Positions 24,737 to 33,923 of a stretch of 64,000 nt of DNA are shown here, one piece after another. The stretch spans positions 78,830 through 142,829 of the forward strand of contig CAZQAE010000003.1 of NCBI GenBank assembly GCA_964591275.1, written 5' to 3'. The notes under the pieces are model-generated. The model was not told the origin of the DNA. It made no database searches and worked only from the letters and a program-made list of their open reading frames with translations. Made by a program: the position numbers and the translations under genes. The stretch's first letter is position 1. Every line of letters starts with the position of its first letter. This DNA is from G963674685 sp964591275 (lineage in GTDB: Bacteria; Lernaellota; Lernaellaia; JACKCT01).

Positions 24737-25872
24737 GGCGCGCTCACCAGGGCCTGGGCAATGCTCGGCGTTAAAGCGCGCGCCAGTTCATCGTGGCCGT
24801 TCATGTTCAAATGGTCGCCGTCGGTGAAATATCGGTTGTCCGCCGCGTCGGTCAAATCGACGAAGCCATGACCATATTCCCCTGCCATTTCCTGTATCAT
24901 TTCCTTTAAACGCGCGTGCTCTTTCCAGTCAAAATAATGAAATTTCGCGTTGGCTTTTCGATTCAATGGAATCAGATAAAATAGGAGATTCGCCTTGCGG
25001 TCGGCAGCCATGGCGCAAAGAAGCTCCAGGGTTTGAAAATGGATGATGTCTCGACTCAGTTCGATTTTCGAGTAGGTGTTGCGGTTGGAGTCGTGGTAAA
25101 TGGCGGACTTATCCTTCCACAGATTGTCTGCGTTGCGCTGATCTGGGTTGTAGGCGGTTTTTATAAGCGGCCCCAGCGCATCAATCCTTTTTGCCAGGCA
25201 GGTGGTCAACGCTTTCGGAAAAGGTCCTGTTTCGCCGGTGAGCCAAAAAGACAACAGTTTTCTTTGCCGATAAAACGCCCACACAAATTCCAGGTTTTTC
25301 CTGATTCTGATTTTGCCCCACTCATTGTCGGGAACTTTTAATATTTTTCTCCGGAGCATTTTGAAATCAGCACGGCTACGCAAATAAAAAACATTGTCTT
25401 TGTGAACGACCATGCGGTTCAAAGTTCCCTGTCCCGAAAAAAGTTTGAAGTGCAAAGGGATGACGAGAAGGTCCACGCCGTTTCGTATCGACTCGGAAGC
25501 CAGCGCCATGTGGTCCCCAAAGCTGTTGCCGATAACGGCCAGGTTGAAGCTGCGGCTCGGAATGCCTTCATCAAGAAGATATTCCTGAACCCGATAGGGC
25601 ATCGTTGCCTCGGGCCGAGAGTTGACGAATCCCTGAATCACGCTGGCGCCGAAATAAGCGACGGCGGGGCGATCCGTCGTCAGTCGCATTTGGTGAAAAA
25701 AGTAGTCGTTGAAAAAATCGCTTCGCCCTTCATTGCGTAAAACGAGGTTTGGACGACTTGGAATATCCAGCGCAAGTACGGCGACATCCAGGGCCGCGAG
25801 CAAAAGCAGCGTTGTGGCAAAAGCGTAGAGCAGGCGCACGCTTTTTATGTGCTCCATTATCGAGGTCTTCAA
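24733..25872 (-). CDS. Membrane-anchored SGNH-fold acyltransferase/esterase (copy 1)
   Basis: A 379-residue protein. One N-terminal membrane anchor (about 10-32) precedes an SGNH-type domain with the nucleophile block AYFGASVIQG, NLAVIGNSFGDH (Asn/Gly blocks) and the catalytic dyad DGDHLNMNGHDELA. It resembles the AlgJ/AlgX-like partners that transfer acyl groups delivered by MBOAT proteins to periplasmic polysaccharide. Overlap with MBOAT (ATGA) supports a functional pair. The substrate is unknown. Confidence 0.85.
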   Translation of the reverse strand: MKTSIMEHIKSVRLLYAFATTLLLLAALDVAVLALDIPSRPNLVLRNEGRSDFFNDYFFHQMRLTTDRPAVAYFGASVIQGFVNSRPEATMPYRVQEYLLDEGIPSRSFNLAVIGNSFGDHMALASESIRNGVDLLVIPLHFKLFSGQGTLNRMVVHKDNVFYLRSRADFKMLRRKILKVPDNEWGKIRIRKNLEFVWAFYRQRKLLSFWLTGETGPFPKALTTCLAKRIDALGPLIKTAYNPDQRNADNLWKDKSAIYHDSNRNTYSKIELSRDIIHFQTLELLCAMAADRKANLLFYLIPLNRKANAKFHYFDWKEHARLKEMIQEMAGEYGHGFVDLTDAADNRYFTDGDHLNMNGHDELARALTPSIAQALVSAP

Positions 25873-25925
25873 ATTACTGTCCGCTTCATTTTTTTTCGCG
25901 CCGCCGGCGATTTCTCCGTTTTTGC

Positions 25926-26039
25926 TTAGAACATAACGTAAACGAACTGGGATACCTGCCCACCCAGGAGGATAATCACGGCCAATATCAGAAAAAGGGC
26001 CGCGCCGAAAGCAAAATCTCTGGCGAAAGAGGGTTTCAT
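25926..26039 (-). CDS. 37-residue single-pass membrane peptide of the MBOAT cassette (copy 2)
   Basis: Begins MKPSFARD, has one hydrophobic segment (about 9-26) and ends SQFVYVMF, the same length as copy 1. The ATG overlaps the end of the second MBOAT gene (ATGA), with GGAGG ahead of it. A longer in-frame opening to 26171 is an artefact lying inside the MBOAT frame. Kept although the MBOAT gene before it is interrupted. Confidence 0.8.
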   Translation of the reverse strand: MKPSFARDFAFGAALFLILAVIILLGGQVSQFVYVMF

Positions 26040-27277
26040 GGCAGTCCTCCCGACAAACCGAAGAGTTTGGACCAAATTACAACTGTTCTGTGGGCGCTGA
26101 AAATAAATGGCACCCATCCGAGGTTGACGATCTGAAAGGTGACAAACCACGCAATGCCCGTGCGCCACCAAGCCATCGGTTTTTGACTATCCTCATTCCT
26201 GGCGCGCATTTGGCGATAGATGTTCAAAAAAATCGCGTGATAAATTCCCCACAATGCAAAATGGGGCGACAATCCGTGCCAAAGGCCGACCAGGACCATC
26301 GCGGTCATGGTGTTGCGCGCGGCGATTTGTGAACCGCGTCGGTTTCCGCCAAGCCCGATGTACACGTAATCGGTGATCCACCCTGTTAGGGAAATGTGCC
26401 AGCGACGCCAGAAATCGGCGATGTTCACGGCCAGTATCGGCCATCGAAAGTTTTCCATGATGCGGTAGCCGAAGATGCGCGCGATGCCGATGGCCACGTC
26501 GGAATATCCAGAAAAATCACAGTAAAGGTAAAAGTAATAGGCATGCAGGCAGATCCACAACTGTCAGGAACTCCATTCGCCCAGGGCGCCGACCGGTTTT
26601 GCGGACATCAGGAGATAGGGGCTGGCGATTTGGTAGAAAAAATCGCCGAAGATCATTTTTTTCACCAGGCCGAAAAGTATGCGCGTAACGCCTACGCGCA
26701 GGTCCTCATCATTCAATTTTTCCAGCAGCCTCGTCTGCCTGAAAAATGGCCCTGGCCGTTCGATAGGCCCCGCCATGAATGTCGGCCAAAACGCCACGTA
26801 GTTGAGTAACTGCCAAAACCCGACCGGCCTGATATTTCCCTTTCGGATTTCGATGAGATAAGCCATCGACCGAAAGCTGAAGTAACTGATGCCAAGAGGC
26901 GCCAGCGCGCTCATCTCGATGTTTCCGCTAATGGCCAGAATGTTGCTGATCAGATGCGGCGGCACGACGACCTGAGTCAGCTTGAAAAAAAACAGCGGCA
27001 CGACAAGCAATATTATTCCATGCTTCAATCGCCGCGCTTTCCGGTCCTCGGGCGCTTCGTCTATGCGGCGGCCCATGATCCACGCAAAGGCAAAAACCAT
27101 CAGCGTTATCAGAACAAAGAGCATGCTCAGCGCAAAATGCGGCGTACTTTGCATAGCGATGAAAATTGCTGCGCCGATGGTCATGAACCCGTGCCGCCAT
27201 CTGGGTTTCAAAGCGAAACGGCATAGGAAATAAGCCACGACAACGAACTTCAGGACCTGGATGGAGAACATGTTCAT
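26036..27277 (-). pseudogene. MBOAT-family O-acyltransferase (copy 2) interrupted by an in-frame UGA
   Basis: A 414-codon frame colinear with copy 1 and carrying all the motifs (APLGISYFSFRSMAYLIE, GPIERPGPFF, CDFSGYSDVAIGIARIFG, NIADFWRRWHIS, VGLWHGLSPHFALWG). It is split by TGA at 26564-26566, in ALGEWSS-stop-QLWICLH. Copy 1 has Trp at this position (EKWPVWYLWICLH), so one G-to-A change from TGG explains the stop. There is no frameshift. The N-terminal piece keeps 237 residues; the rest holds the catalytic His and would need readthrough. It may be a recent pseudogene or a consensus error. Confidence 0.85.
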
Positions 27278-28416
27278 GGCCGCCCCGCCAGCGCTTTTAG
27301 GATGTGCGGATACAAAGCGTGGGCCAGTTCATCGTGTCCATTCATAGTGAGATGATCGCCGTCGGTGAAATGCATGTTGTTAACGGCGTCGGTCATATCC
27401 ACAAAAAGGTTATCGTGTTCGAGCGCCATCGTTTTTGTCATTTCAATAAACTTCGCGTGCCTGTCCCAGGTCCAATAATGTCGTTTATCGTTCATCGTCC
27501 TGTTGAGCGGCGTGGCGTAAAACAGAAGTGTGACGGCCTTTCCCTGAGAAAGCTCATTGATAAGTTTGAGCAAAATGAAGTGATGATTTTCCAGTTCGAG
27601 TTTCACGGACGAATAGCAGCTAGCGTTTTCCTCGTGATAGAACTTATTGGCCCTGCGCCAGATATTTTTCTTATTGCGCGTTTTATAATTTGGTTTCTTT
27701 TTGTAAGCTTTGAGCCCTTCGTTGCCGCCCGCAATCTGCTTGAAAAACCAGGTGCGGAACTGGTGCGGCAGCGACTTGGTCTGCCCCGTGAGAAGAAATG
27801 AGATCAGACCGCGCTGACGATAAAAATCCCATTTCATTTCGAGATTTTTGCTCAAGCGAATCCCGCTCCAGTCCGTGTCTGTCACATGAAGCAGCTTTCG
27901 CCTGAGTTTCGTGAAATCCTTTCGGCCACGCAGGTAAAATGACGTATCCTTATGGAGGGTCATCATGCCCAGGGAGCCCCGTTCGGAAAAAAGTTTGAAG
28001 TGCAGGGGCATGACCAATAGATCCGCTCCCTGGCGGATGGATTCGGACATGAGACCGAGGTGATCGCCCAGGTTGTTTTGCACCACGGCGAGGTTGAATG
28101 CGCGCACAGGATGTCCGTCGGTTTCCATGAGGTCCTGCAGGCGAATCGGCACAGTCCGCTCTGGAGTCGTGTTGTGCAAACCCTGCGCGACGGATGCTCC
28201 GAACCAGGCGATGATCGGCCTGTCTTTTGTCAGGCGCATCTGTTTAAAGAAGTACGGCATAAAGCTGTGGCTGTGACTTTCATTGCGCAAAACAATGTGA
28301 GGCAGGCGATCCAGTTGAGTGACGCCGTAGTCGCAGATGGCGAAAAGAATGAAAGCGACAAACATTGCGATGAGAAGACGAACCTGGCGGATGTGCGAAA
28401 AAAAATATTTATTCAT
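27274..28416 (-). CDS. Membrane-anchored SGNH-fold acyltransferase/esterase (copy 2)
   Basis: A 380-residue paralog of the protein at 24733-25872 with the same layout: an N-terminal anchor, AWFGASVAQGLH, NLAVVQNNLGDH and the dyad DGDHLTMNGHDELAH. It overlaps the interrupted MBOAT gene by 4 nt. The start at 28416 (first ATG) is chosen; a TTG two codons upstream is possible and neither has a clear ribosome site. First gene of the duplicated cassette. Confidence 0.83.
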   Translation of the reverse strand: MNKYFFSHIRQVRLLIAMFVAFILFAICDYGVTQLDRLPHIVLRNESHSHSFMPYFFKQMRLTKDRPIIAWFGASVAQGLHNTTPERTVPIRLQDLMETDGHPVRAFNLAVVQNNLGDHLGLMSESIRQGADLLVMPLHFKLFSERGSLGMMTLHKDTSFYLRGRKDFTKLRRKLLHVTDTDWSGIRLSKNLEMKWDFYRQRGLISFLLTGQTKSLPHQFRTWFFKQIAGGNEGLKAYKKKPNYKTRNKKNIWRRANKFYHEENASCYSSVKLELENHHFILLKLINELSQGKAVTLLFYATPLNRTMNDKRHYWTWDRHAKFIEMTKTMALEHDNLFVDMTDAVNNMHFTDGDHLTMNGHDELAHALYPHILKALAGRP

Positions 28417-28526
28417 ATGCAAATCGGATGGTGTTTAATCCGTCCAAAATAAAAAAACCAGGCAACATAATGATAATATATCATCCAGGAGATTCTTGCA
28501 CTACGCTCAGATCGGCTAAAGAACCG

Positions 28527-29261
28527 TCAAGGATTTTGGCTGCGCTGGCGAAAGCGTTCGTACAAAGCGCAAGCCGCAGCGGAAGCCACGTTCAGTGATG
28601 ATACTGCTCCGCTTGCAGGCAGGCGACAAACCTCATCGGCCATTTTGCGCACAAGGGGGCGAAGGCCCTTTTCCTCGCCGCCCAGCACGAAAGCGACATC
28701 GCCTGACAAATCCATTTCATGCAAATAGCCTTTTCCATCCGCTTCCAGGGCATATATCCAAAATCCCGCGTCTTTCAAGCGCTGCACGGCCCGGGCGAGA
28801 TTGACGACGCGCGCCGCCTGAATAAACTGCGCCGCCCCGGAGGCGATCCGAGAAACCGTTGGCGTCACTTGCGCTGAGCGATCTTTAGGCAAAACTATAA
28901 AATCCACGCCGAAAGCGCCGGCGCTGCGAAAGATCGCGCCGAGATTTTGCGGATCCAGAACGCTGTCCAGAATCAGCACCGTCCTTTGGCCGGATTCTCC
29001 GGCTTTGAGCAAAGTCTCAAGATCTGCGCTGTTTATGGATTCGACCCTGGCCGCAACGCCCTGATGGTTTTTTCGCCCCGATTGTTTGTCCAGCACGCTT
29101 CTGTCGACAAATTCAATCGGGACATCCGAAGCTCGAGCCAGATCGATAATCGATCCAAGAGCCTTTTTTCTCAAATGATCCAAAAACAGATTTTGCACCT
29201 TAACGAATTCGGATTCCAGCGCGCCTCGAACCGAGTGAACTCCGTAAATGATATCAGTCAT
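28527..29261 (-). CDS. rlmB: 23S rRNA (guanosine-2'-O-)-methyltransferase, SpoU/TrmH family
   Basis: A 244-residue SPOUT methyltransferase. The N-terminal substrate-binding domain has YGVHSVRGALE; the SpoU domain has LDSVLDPQNLGAIFRSAGAFG (motif 1), FVLGGEEKGLRPLV (motif 2) and SLNVASAAACALYE (motif 3), forming the knotted SAM site. These fit RlmB, which methylates G2251 of 23S rRNA. The start at 29261 (MTDIIYGVHS) with GGAG upstream is preferred to the longer frame. The 29262-29614 gap is AT-rich and empty of genes. Confidence 0.9.
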   Translation of the reverse strand: MTDIIYGVHSVRGALESEFVKVQNLFLDHLRKKALGSIIDLARASDVPIEFVDRSVLDKQSGRKNHQGVAARVESINSADLETLLKAGESGQRTVLILDSVLDPQNLGAIFRSAGAFGVDFIVLPKDRSAQVTPTVSRIASGAAQFIQAARVVNLARAVQRLKDAGFWIYALEADGKGYLHEMDLSGDVAFVLGGEEKGLRPLVRKMADEVCRLPASGAVSSLNVASAAACALYERFRQRSQNP

Positions 29262-29614
29262 ATGCTCCGCCTTGAAAACAGTCAGACAAACATTGCAAGC
29301 CTTACGAAAATACATCGTAGTTTAAGTTTTGTAAAATTGCCGCCCTCTTTTTGCTGGTTGCGGAAATTGACCTGCGTCTTTTTTTTTGCTGCGAAAAATT
29401 TTAAGGATTATCGAAATAACTAAAAAATACCGATAAATTATGATGAAATTGAGGAATTTCTTTGTAAAATTGGAGTCATACGGTTTAAGAATTTACTTGA
29501 GGAGAAAAATAATCTATCATTTGGGAGTGAAAAAAAATCAGCGAATCGGATTGCGGCATTCGTTTTGCAAGTTGGTCATTAAGGCGAGGAACTTTCGGTC
29601 TGGAGGATTTTTCA

Positions 29615-30214
29615 ATGTTTTTAACAAGGGTGCGGCCAAATGCTTCATCAGGATTCACCCTTTTTGAGCTTATCATTGCCTTAACCATTGTCGGCATTTT
29701 GGCCGCCATCGCAACAATGCACACAAAGCTCGTGCAACATAAGGCGCTGATGGCCATATTCTATTCCGATATCAGGCAGGTAAAATTGGGCGCCAATCGC
29801 TTTGAACAGGACATGGGGTTTTTTCCTCCCGACGTCTGGCGAGGCGTCGATCCCGGCCTCATTGAAAAATACGGATGGCAAAACGGAGGGCATTCCAGCA
29901 AGTGGGATAGCATTGATCTGAGCCTCTGGAACGGGCCCTATCTTGAAAATTGGAAGGATGGCTGGAAGCGAAGCCCCTTCGGCGGTCAGTACGACTGGGA
30001 TAACTATGAAGAAGGCTATAGTCATATGGGCATTACCGGCCCCGCCGTCTATTTGACGCTCAAGCCCAGTTCCTGGGGCGGCAATACGGGGCTGCCGCTG
30101 CCGGTCTTTGAGGATCAACTTGAAGAGGCCGGCGTCGACGCCAGCAGTTGGCAATATTGCGTTGCTGTAAAAATGGGGGATTATCGAAACACCGATCTTA
30201 ACGGTGGACATTAA
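29615..30214 (+). CDS. Type II secretion / type IV pilin-like pseudopilin
   Basis: A 199-residue protein with a class III prepilin signal: a short leader, then SG^FTLFELIIALTIVGILAAIA, with Glu at +5 of the mature protein. The C-terminal part (NGPYLENWKDGWKRSPFGGQYDW) resembles GspG-type pseudopilins, which carry a Gly/Pro/Asp-rich Ca loop. The start at 29615 has TGGAGGA upstream. It stands alone: no pilus or secretion ATPase is nearby. A role as a minor pilin or DNA-uptake pseudopilin is inferred. Confidence 0.78.
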   Translation: MFLTRVRPNASSGFTLFELIIALTIVGILAAIATMHTKLVQHKALMAIFYSDIRQVKLGANRFEQDMGFFPPDVWRGVDPGLIEKYGWQNGGHSSKWDSIDLSLWNGPYLENWKDGWKRSPFGGQYDWDNYEEGYSHMGITGPAVYLTLKPSSWGGNTGLPLPVFEDQLEEAGVDASSWQYCVAVKMGDYRNTDLNGGH

Positions 30215-30389
30215 ACGCCTGATCTAAAAATCAGAAGATAGTCCCGCCCCCGGCCTTCGACCGGATCGTTCATAAAAAACTAATGCTTAAGTTTCAGGCC
30301 AGAAGCTGGAAGCGCTTTGACGAGGAGGATCCCGGCGCTGAGGCTCTATCGCCTCTACAAGAGACTCATGGCGCTTTGCTTAGGGCTGC

Positions 30390-31595
30390 CTAGCCTTCCG
30401 CGCCGCCGGAAAGGATACTATCGATATCCACTTTTTCCGCTTCCCGCGGAACCGGTGGAAACGCCACCAAACCGATTTCACCCTTTGTCACTTCCGATAA
30501 ATCCAATTCCTTGATTCGGTCTTCGTTGCGGCGCACGATGTATCGATCCCGGGCCAGGGCGAAGGCCAATTCTTTGGTGATGCGATCTTTCTTTTCGCTG
30601 CTGGTCATGGCGCGGGCCTTGGGTTGAGCCTGCTCCCAGGTTGAACCCTTGAATTTTTTCGGATTGTCCTTGAAATACTGTTCGGCTTCCTTGTAAGTCG
30701 CTTCGATGTTTTTGGAAACGATCTCGTCGGCGGTCATCTGCCCCAGAACGTTCACTTCCAAAACGAAGATACGGTTTTTGAACTCCTCGCTTTTGTTCAT
30801 TTCCTTCTGGAGGGCGTCCAGGTAGAGAAGCTCATTTTCCACGTAATTGTTCACCAGCCATTTCCGCCCGATCTCGGTGGCGAGTTGTTTGCGGTAGTTT
30901 TCCGGCATGGAGCCGGTCCATAGCAGAAAATCCTTCACGCTCAAATTAAAGGCTCCCGACTGCACGACGATCATGTCCAGAGTCAATTCTCGGATGGGTT
31001 TGTTGATAGTGTCTTCCTTGATCTGTAACGCGTATTCACTTTTCAGTTTTTCCACACGAGCCTTATAGCCGCGCCGGTATCGGCTGCCCGTAAGGTTTTT
31101 GCGCAGCATGGACACAGCTTCCTCAAAAGATTTGGGTTCCCGACCGGCCCGCTGCTCCCGTTTGATATAATGATCGTATTGTTTCTGCAGTTCCTCGTCG
31201 CCAGCGGGCGCAGCTTTGGAAAAAGCCGCGTCCTTGGCCATGTGGATCATTGTCACCTTTTCCATTTGATGGATCCTGTTTAAAAACTCCTGTTTTTTAT
31301 CCAGATTGCGGCTTAGGCCCTCGTGATAGTAAATCATGGCGTCAATCTGGCGGTCGAGAAAATCTGATTTCCCCTCGCCTTCCATAAAGCGCCGGCGGAA
31401 CATAAGCGGCAGGTTGCTCAAGGCGTATTTCATATAATCCACGGTAATGGAAGTGTTCGACACCGTCACGAGCGTGGGGTTTTGCATTGTATCTGCGGGT
31501 GGTTGTTTCTTGCCCCGCGGTTGGCAGGCAGCCACACCGACAAGGATCAAAACTACAATGAGTGATGCCCTGATGGCGCCGGTTTTCCTCAACAT
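30390..31595 (-). CDS. SurA-like peptidyl-prolyl isomerase/chaperone lipoprotein
   Basis: A 401-residue lipoprotein with lipobox VAAC (C25). The N-terminal helical region (VTVSNTSITVDYMKYALSNL, FLDRQIDAMIYYHEGL) and the repeated C-terminal segment (AFNLSVKDFLLWTGSMP, LVNNYVENELLYLDAL) have SurA-N/PpiC chaperone character. The catalytic parvulin signature is not evident. It is likely an outer-membrane-tethered folding factor. The start at 31595 has GGGAGAAGG; the longer frame to 31667 lacks a signal at the right distance. Confidence 0.72.
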   Translation of the reverse strand: MLRKTGAIRASLIVVLILVGVAACQPRGKKQPPADTMQNPTLVTVSNTSITVDYMKYALSNLPLMFRRRFMEGEGKSDFLDRQIDAMIYYHEGLSRNLDKKQEFLNRIHQMEKVTMIHMAKDAAFSKAAPAGDEELQKQYDHYIKREQRAGREPKSFEEAVSMLRKNLTGSRYRRGYKARVEKLKSEYALQIKEDTINKPIRELTLDMIVVQSGAFNLSVKDFLLWTGSMPENYRKQLATEIGRKWLVNNYVENELLYLDALQKEMNKSEEFKNRIFVLEVNVLGQMTADEIVSKNIEATYKEAEQYFKDNPKKFKGSTWEQAQPKARAMTSSEKKDRITKELAFALARDRYIVRRNEDRIKELDLSEVTKGEIGLVAFPPVPREAEKVDIDSILSGGAEG

Positions 31596-31874
31596 TCCTT
31601 CTCCCTTTAGTCGGCGCTGAAGCCGACCGGCATGGTTTTTCCGAAAGCGCAAAAGCGATGAAAGCAAATTCCATGCTATTTTACAAGTGAGCGTGAATAA
31701 TTCAGGCGCACCGGCGGATAATCAATTCTGCCTTGAAAGCTGTTGTAAATTTCCAGTAACTCGCAGATTTCCTTGACAAATCGCGGGCCTTTGAACCACA
31801 ATCGGGAAATAACAATATCTGGTGTGCCCAGCGATGTTGTTGTCCACAAATTGACGTTTTGGGGGTTTTTCAAG

Positions 31875-32561
31875 ATGCGCCGAATCTTCGGACTGGCTGC
31901 GGCATTTCTGCTGGCATTCGGATGCGCGGGCGCCTGGGCCTCACCCATGGGCGGCTTGGCGTACAACCTCATGACACCGGGCGTTTCCATTTCATCCGGC
32001 GTCGGTTTCACGCAGCGCGATGTGCATACCCTCAAAGACGAAAGAATCGTCGATGAGTCCAGCTCATCGCGCTTTCTTATCAAACTGGACATCGCCCCCA
32101 TCAAATTCTTTGACTTTTACGGACTGGTCGGAGCAGCCGACTACCAGTTGGACGACGTGGACTATCGCGGCAATCTGGCGACCGCGTACGGCGTCGGCAT
32201 AAAGCCCATGCTCTTTCCCCTCGGTTTCGATTCCCGCCTCAACGTCGCTGCGGATCTCCGCTATCTGGCGTACACGGCCGAAGACCACAATATTGAAGCT
32301 CGATACCAGGAATTTCAGGGCGCGCTGACCATCGCTTATCTCTTGCGCGGTGTGGCGCCATACGGCGGTTTGAAGTATAATCCCATCCTCGTCGGCGTCA
32401 CCGGGGACAAAAACGACCTGGAAGGGGAAATGGACGCGGGCGTATTTATCGGCTGCGATTATTTTGTGACGCCCAACGTCTTTTTCACTGGAGAAATTTC
32501 CATTTTTTCGGAAACTTCAATTCATCTTATGGTAGGGTACAACTATCCGCCGAGCCTCTAG
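31875..32561 (+). CDS. Outer-membrane beta-barrel protein
   Basis: A 228-residue protein. The signal peptide ends GAWA (about residue 22). The rest alternates polar/aromatic strands (VGFTQRDVHTL, IKFFDFYGLVGAADYQL, SRLNVAADLRYLAYT, FFTGEISIFSETSIHLMVGYNY), typical of small OMP barrels. The start at 31875 follows a G-rich stretch; the frame reaching 31773 lacks a signal peptide. The 3' end is 46 nt before transaldolase. Function unknown. Confidence 0.72.
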   Translation: MRRIFGLAAAFLLAFGCAGAWASPMGGLAYNLMTPGVSISSGVGFTQRDVHTLKDERIVDESSSSRFLIKLDIAPIKFFDFYGLVGAADYQLDDVDYRGNLATAYGVGIKPMLFPLGFDSRLNVAADLRYLAYTAEDHNIEARYQEFQGALTIAYLLRGVAPYGGLKYNPILVGVTGDKNDLEGEMDAGVFIGCDYFVTPNVFFTGEISIFSETSIHLMVGYNYPPSL

Positions 32562-32607
32562 GCCGGCTGAGCTTTTTTAATCAGCAACTTTGATGGAAGG
32601 ACTGGAC

Positions 32608-33255
32608 ATGGATATATATCTCGATACGGCGGACATGGATCACATCAAGCAGGGCGTAGCGTGGGGCCTAGTGGACGGCGTCACCACGAACCCCTCGCTC
32701 ATCGCGCGGACGGGGCAAACTTTTGAGACGCTCGCGCCGCAAATCACCAAGCTTGTGGACGGCCCAATCAGCCTGGAAGTCATTTCCGACGACCACGAGG
32801 GCATGATCGCCGAAGCCAGGGAACTGGTGAAGATCAGCAGTAACGTCGTGGTCAAAATCCCCATGACGGAAGAGGGCATGATTGCCGTAAAAACCTTGAG
32901 TGAAGACGGCATCCCCATCAACGTCACCTTAATCTTCTCCGCCGTGCAGGCTCTGCTTGCGGCCAAAGCCGGCGCCACGTACGTCAGCCCATTCCTGGGA
33001 CGCCTGGACGATATCTCCAGCGACGGATTGGACCTCGTCCGACAGATTCGGATTATTTTCGACAATTACGACATCGACGCGCGCATTATCGCCGCGTCCA
33101 TCCGGCACCCGATTCACGTGCTGGAATGCGCCATGATCGGGGCGGACATCGGCACCGTGCCCTTCGGTACGATGAAAAAACTTTTCAAGCATCCGCTGAC
33201 GGATGCCGGCATCGCCATGTTCAAAGAGGATTACAAAAAGATACCCAAGGCCTGA
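32608..33255 (+). CDS. tal: Transaldolase, TalC/fructose-6-phosphate-aldolase-like subfamily
   Basis: A 215-residue protein, the usual length for the short transaldolase family. DGVTTNPSLIA near the N-terminus, VVVKIPMT with the Schiff-base Lys, NVTLIFSAVQALLAAKAGATYVSPF and the ASIRHPIHV segment are diagnostic. It interconverts sugar phosphates in the non-oxidative pentose phosphate pathway. The start at 32608 with GGAAGGA 7 nt upstream is preferred to the two codons before it. Confidence 0.93.
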   Translation: MDIYLDTADMDHIKQGVAWGLVDGVTTNPSLIARTGQTFETLAPQITKLVDGPISLEVISDDHEGMIAEARELVKISSNVVVKIPMTEEGMIAVKTLSEDGIPINVTLIFSAVQALLAAKAGATYVSPFLGRLDDISSDGLDLVRQIRIIFDNYDIDARIIAASIRHPIHVLECAMIGADIGTVPFGTMKKLFKHPLTDAGIAMFKEDYKKIPKA

Positions 33256-33282
33256 CAGCGCCGACCGATAAAGATTGGAAGC

Positions 33283-33822
33283 ATGAAAACCAACGCGAAA
33301 CGTGTCGCCATATCGCCGAAGTTCAGGCTTTGGGCGGCGCGGATTATTGTGCTGATGATCCTTTCGGGCGTCATTTCGCTTACCGGTTTTAAAATTCACG
33401 CTCACCGAAGACTTCAGGCGCCGCTTGATCGGATTCTCGAAGAGGCCGGAGCGGATCAGTTGGATATTGCGGCGCGTTACGAGCGCCTGTTCAAAAGAGA
33501 CACCATTGTTTTCGATGTGCGTGAACTCGGTGAACCTGGCACCGGTGTTTTGCTGCGCTCTTTCTATGAATTTGCGACGACGCAAAAAGGCACGGCCTAT
33601 GACGAGGTCAAAATCGCCTATCGGGGCCGCATCGTGCTCAAGATCGACGGCGGAACCTTTCAGCAATTGGGGCTGGATTTCGGCAAAATCGATATAGCTA
33701 AGTGCAATCAGCGCTTCGCTTTAGCCGTGCAACTTCCCGGAGGACGCCGCGTAATGGATATGGACCATCGCATCCTGGGCCGAGTGATGAAAGCCGCAGC
33801 GAAAAGAATGCGCGAACGCTAA
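33283..33822 (+). CDS. Hypothetical membrane-anchored protein
   Basis: A 179-residue protein with one N-terminal membrane segment (about 18-37) and a compact soluble domain (TIVFDVRELGEPGTGVLLRSFYEFATTQKGTAYDEV, RGRIVLKIDGGTFQQLG). The transaldolase stop is 28 nt upstream, so co-transcription is possible. No family recognised. Confidence 0.6.
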   Translation: MKTNAKRVAISPKFRLWAARIIVLMILSGVISLTGFKIHAHRRLQAPLDRILEEAGADQLDIAARYERLFKRDTIVFDVRELGEPGTGVLLRSFYEFATTQKGTAYDEVKIAYRGRIVLKIDGGTFQQLGLDFGKIDIAKCNQRFALAVQLPGGRRVMDMDHRILGRVMKAAAKRMRER

Positions 33823-33856
33823 AGAAGTTCAGACAACGATATTTGTCATTTCCAGT

Positions 33857-33889
33857 CGTCCCGTCAGGGACGCTTGAAATGGCTTGCCC
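33857..33889. repeat. 33-bp dispersed repeat, copy 1
   Basis: CGTCCC and GGGACG palindrome arms followed by CTTGAAATGGCTTGCCC. A second copy at 47955-47987 differs at two loop bases. Both lie between genes. Confidence 0.7.
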
Positions 33890-33923
33890 GATAATAACAA
33901 GTCCGCTGCACGCGCTGCGCCTT

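Noticed and set aside
26564..26566. UGA in the second MBOAT gene as another selenocysteine
   Set aside because: The paralog has Trp at this site, no Cys-bearing homolog is known to me, and no suitable hairpin follows the UGA.
29262..29614. AT-rich gap as an origin or tRNA site
   Set aside because: No DnaA boxes, cloverleaf or iterons were seen by eye.
31676..32104. Minus-strand open frame opposite the outer-membrane protein gene
   Set aside because: No coding character or ribosome site; the plus-strand protein has a signal peptide and barrel strands.
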